Notes under the pieces: model-generated
Databases searched by the model: none
Seen by the model: the letters and a program-made list of their open reading frames with translations, nothing else
Told to the model about the DNA's origin: nothing
Program-made: the position numbers and the translations under genes
NCBI RefSeq assembly: GCF_900564155.1
Contig: NZ_LS999839.1
Coordinates: 5,143,097-5,207,096 of the forward strand
Direction of reading: 5' to 3'
Length of the DNA: 64,000 nt
Source: Pedobacter schmidteae
Lineage (GTDB): Bacteria > Bacteroidota > Bacteroidia > Sphingobacteriales > Sphingobacteriaceae
In this document: in pieces, positions 61,439-64,000 of the stretch
Position numbering within the stretch: position 1 is the stretch's first letter
Layout of the letters: the number at the start of each line of letters is the position of its first letter

Positions 61439-64000
61439 TTAAAATTTAGCGTTAAGACCAAAAACAATTGTTTGTGCCTGTGGATAGGCCGAATAATCAA
61501 ATCCCGGCGTAAGGATGCTGTTACGGACCGATACCTCCGGATCAAGTCCCGAATAGTTGGTCCAGGTAAGTAAATTCTGCGCCGCAACAGTAATTCTTAA
61601 ATTACTCAGGTAAAGCTTTTTAATCAGATCAACCGGAAGGTTATATCCTAATGACACCGTTTTCAAGCGCAAATAAGATCCGTCTTCCAACATGCGCGAC
61701 GAGAACCGACCAATAGGCCCTTGTCCGCCAGAACGATAGTTCCGGTTGGTCTGGTTGTCCGGCGACCAGCGGTCTATATAACTCGCATATTGGTTCACAT
61801 CTGTCCTTACCAATCCATTTCCTTCCAGTACCATGCGGTTTGCATTAAAAATCTGGTTGCCGTACGACCATTGAAAAAACACATTCAAATCAAAATCCTT
61901 ATACCTCAGGTTGTTGTTAAAGCCGCCGGTATGCAATGGCATGGTATTGCCAATTACCGACAAATCACTGGAATTCACTACCCCATCCCCGTTCATATCA
62001 CGGTATTTAATATCCCCCGGTTGTATCAACGCCCGATCGGTACCGTTACCTGGCAGATTTTTCTTCAACAGATAAGAGGTAGGTGAAGGCTGATCAAAAT
62101 CAGCATATTGATACACCCCGTCAAACACATAACCATAAAACATAGCCGCAGGTTGTCCAACTTCGGCTATATACAGTGGGTCGCCATATAAACTTTCAAA
62201 GTTAATTCCCGTAAAGCGTCTGCTTTCTCCATCCGTTAGCGCCATTACCTTGTTCGAATTGAAGCTGATGTTAAAGTTGCTGGACCAGGTAAAGGCTTTG
62301 CTTTCTATATTCACCGTGTTCAAACTCAGCTCCAAACCATCGTTTCTAATGCTACCAATATTTTTAAAAGCCGTTGCATAACCCGTCGAAAAAGGCAGAT
62401 CAGCATTCAGCAACAGGTTTTTTGTTGTTTTTCTATACAAATCAACTGTAAATTCAATCCTGTTTTTGAACAATCCGATATCATAACCTATGTCAACCTG
62501 ATGTGCACTTTCCCATTTCAGCTTTTCATTGCCCAAACTATTCGGGATGGTGCCCAATGTTGGCGTTGCGTTGCCAAATGAATAGGCACTGGCCGTTGGC
62601 ATGGTCAAGCTGGGCAGATAACCAAAATCCCCTATCCTGTTGTTTCCGGTAACTCCATAACTGGCCCTGAATTTAGAGGTGGAAATGGCTGGTAGCTTCT
62701 TCATGAAAGGCTCCTTGATCATATTCCAGGCAAAAGCCCCCGAAGGGAAATACCCATACTTATTGCCCTCGGCAAATTTCGAAGAACCATCAGCCCTAAA
62801 AGTAGCTGTAAACAGGTATTTCCATTTGTAATTGTAATTAATCCTTCCAAAAAGCGACGACAGGGTATAACTTCCGCTTGAGGCGGGACTGGAATATGGA
62901 ATTCCTGAGCTGAAACCACCTATACCCAGTTCCTCATTGGGTAAAAAAGATACGCCTACGCCCTGACTGTTCCTGCTGTTCGCTTGTGACGAAAAACCTG
63001 CCATTGCCGTTAAGCTATGCACTTTATTAAAGGTATTGGTATAGGTAAGCGTATTTTCGTTAGACCAGGTATTGACGTCCATATAAACCACCGAACCACT
63101 GATCCCCATCCGGTTGGAAGCGCTTTTAGGTGAGCCTTGCGGCGTTTTGGAATTGTAAAATATATCGGTTTTATACTGACTGTTGGTGTTTCCACCGGTT
63201 ATTTTTAAAGTCAGGCGCTTACTAATGTCGTAGGTTAAATAAGCATTGGCCAGCAAGGTTTTAGTTAAAGCTACCCGATAGGTATTTTCGGCCGTAGTAA
63301 CCGGGTTAAAACGGTCTTCATTGGCATTGATGTTATCCGGATCTGCATCCTCTTCCAATAGGTTTAAGTTGTCGCGTCCAGAAATAGGGCGGTATCCCCA
63401 CATGTTGTAAAACAAAAAGCTGGTGGTATTGCCACCGGTTGACAAAGCAACAGGCACTCCGGAAGTAGTCTGATTACTATAATTGGCAATTAAACCACCT
63501 TTAATTTTCGGACTGATGGCCTGATCAACCGACATCCTGGCCTGGTAACGCTTGGATGCGGTGTTGATCACCACGCCCTTCTGATCGTAAATAGAGCCTG
63601 AAATGGAGTACTTCGTTTGCTCATTGCCCCCACGTACCGCCAGATCATAAATCTGCATCGGATTGGTTTTCAGGATCTGCTTTTGCCAGTTGATCCCCTG
63701 CACATTCCGGTAGGTCTCCAATGTCCGGGGATTGCCATTGACATCCGGACTGAAATACCGGTCGTTGGTGGTAGCTGGTTTTACCTCCGAATAATACTTC
63801 ACAAACTCGTAAGGGTTCATCATCTCCATAAATTTCTTAGGGCGCTGAACACCATACGAGGGGTTAAAAGTAACCACTGCTTTGCCCGCTTTACCTTTTT
63901 TGGTTTGGATAATCACTACCCCATTGGATCCTCTGGATCCATAGATGGCAGTTGCCGAAGCATCTTTAAGAATATTGATCGACTCAATATCATTATTGTT
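61439..64000 (-). CDS. SusC/RagA TonB-dependent transporter, 5' end cut by window edge
   Basis: The frame is open from the right edge to 61439 (854 codons). It begins inside the plug: NDIESINILKDASATAIYGSRGSNG, the standard SusC plug signature, so the signal peptide, regulatory-like domain and first part of the plug lie beyond 64000. A GTG inside the plug could be mistaken for a start but is internal. The barrel ends QAQTIVFGLNAKF. It pairs with the SusD 4 nt downstream and drives the GH26/DUF5017/beta-helix cluster. Confidence 0.95.
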   Translation of the reverse strand, partial: NNNDIESINILKDASATAIYGSRGSNGVVIIQTKKGKAGKAVVTFNPSYGVQRPKKFMEMMNPYEFVKYYSEVKPATTNDRYFSPDVNGNPRTLETYRNVQGINWQKQILKTNPMQIYDLAVRGGNEQTKYSISGSIYDQKGVVINTASKRYQARMSVDQAISPKIKGGLIANYSNQTTSGVPVALSTGGNTTSFLFYNMWGYRPISGRDNLNLLEEDADPDNINANEDRFNPVTTAENTYRVALTKTLLANAYLTYDISKRLTLKITGGNTNSQYKTDIFYNSKTPQGSPKSASNRMGISGSVVYMDVNTWSNENTLTYTNTFNKVHSLTAMAGFSSQANSRNSQGVGVSFLPNEELGIGGFSSGIPYSSPASSGSYTLSSLFGRINYNYKWKYLFTATFRADGSSKFAEGNKYGYFPSGAFAWNMIKEPFMKKLPAISTSKFRASYGVTGNNRIGDFGYLPSLTMPTASAYSFGNATPTLGTIPNSLGNEKLKWESAHQVDIGYDIGLFKNRIEFTVDLYRKTTKNLLLNADLPFSTGYATAFKNIGSIRNDGLELSLNTVNIESKAFTWSSNFNISFNSNKVMALTDGESRRFTGINFESLYGDPLYIAEVGQPAAMFYGYVFDGVYQYADFDQPSPTSYLLKKNLPGNGTDRALIQPGDIKYRDMNGDGVVNSSDLSVIGNTMPLHTGGFNNNLRYKDFDLNVFFQWSYGNQIFNANRMVLEGNGLVRTDVNQYASYIDRWSPDNQTNRNYRSGGQGPIGRFSSRMLEDGSYLRLKTVSLGYNLPVDLIKKLYLSNLRITVAAQNLLTWTNYSGLDPEVSVRNSILTPGFDYSAYPQAQTIVFGLNAKF

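Noticed and set aside
61435..61587. 51-codon N-terminal extension of the third SusD
   Set aside because: It would overlap the end of the SusC gene and precede a perfect lipoprotein signal that starts at 61434.
1..64000. tRNA, rRNA, CRISPR arrays, insertion sequences, integrases or attachment sites
   Set aside because: None could be supported by reading both strands; no transposase-like proteins or direct-repeat arrays were seen.

Overview
The window reads as a piece of chromosome from a Bacteroidota bacterium, most likely a Sphingobacteriaceae member such as Pedobacter. The grounds are three SusC/SusD pairs, FecI/FecR surface signalling, FucP-type sugar permeases, many lipoproteins and Tat-exported 'RRxFIK' enzymes, AT-rich intergenic DNA, and promoter-like TTTG / TAnnTTTG boxes. 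There is no rRNA gene, tRNA, CRISPR array or insertion sequence that I can support, so the genus is an inference from gene content only.

Layout, left to right. (1) 1-9,400, minus strand: an amino-sugar uptake and catabolism operon, in transcription order sugar permease, SusC, SusD, NagA, NagB, PhyH-type dioxygenase (cut by the window edge). (2) 9,509-17,070: housekeeping and envelope genes: an overlapping lipid A modification pair (phosphoethanolamine transferase and PAP2 phosphatase), bestrophin, DUF1801, DoxX, DinB-like, HAD phosphatase and a Crp/Fnr regulator. (3) 17,098-23,235, minus strand: GH116 glycosidase, two sulfatases and the decayed remains of a third. (4) 23,466-29,492: TolC / HlyD / ABC-2 permease export operon, a GreA-like factor, small proteins, a DUF4142 lipoprotein and a YdcF-like protein. 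(5) 29,523-35,339, minus strand: GH28, GH36 and a six-hairpin glycosidase. (6) 35,601-36,555, plus strand: a divergent sigma-like protein with its membrane anti-sigma partner. (7) 36,654-46,495, minus strand: FecI, FecR, SusC with STN domain, SusD, M16 peptidase. (8) 46,588-55,849, minus strand: a second amino-sugar locus with two exported Gfo/Idh proteins, a second sugar permease, a third Gfo/Idh lipoprotein, second copies of NagA and NagB, a LacI regulator and a CBM9-like protein. (9) 55,898-64,000, minus strand: SusC (cut by the edge), SusD, DUF5017 lipoprotein, GH26 and a beta-helix lipoprotein.

How the parts fit. Regions 1 and 8 carry paralogous permease/NagA/NagB sets and share a 14-bp operator-like motif with a central CG (sites near 9267, 9368, 50493 and 55813, plus a weaker one near 55779). 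At two promoters this motif abuts the -7 box. The LacI protein in region 8 is the obvious candidate regulator, which would make the two distant loci one regulon. Region 8 has no classical hexosaminidase. Its exported Gfo/Idh proteins could supply that activity by a redox mechanism, as known for GH109, and this is the most interesting functional hypothesis here. Region 7 carries an intrinsic terminator on the strand opposite to susC in the FecR-SusC gap, preceded by a TAnnTTTG box, consistent with a small antisense RNA. Region 9 has a SusD carrying an unusual tandem Gly-rich insertion.
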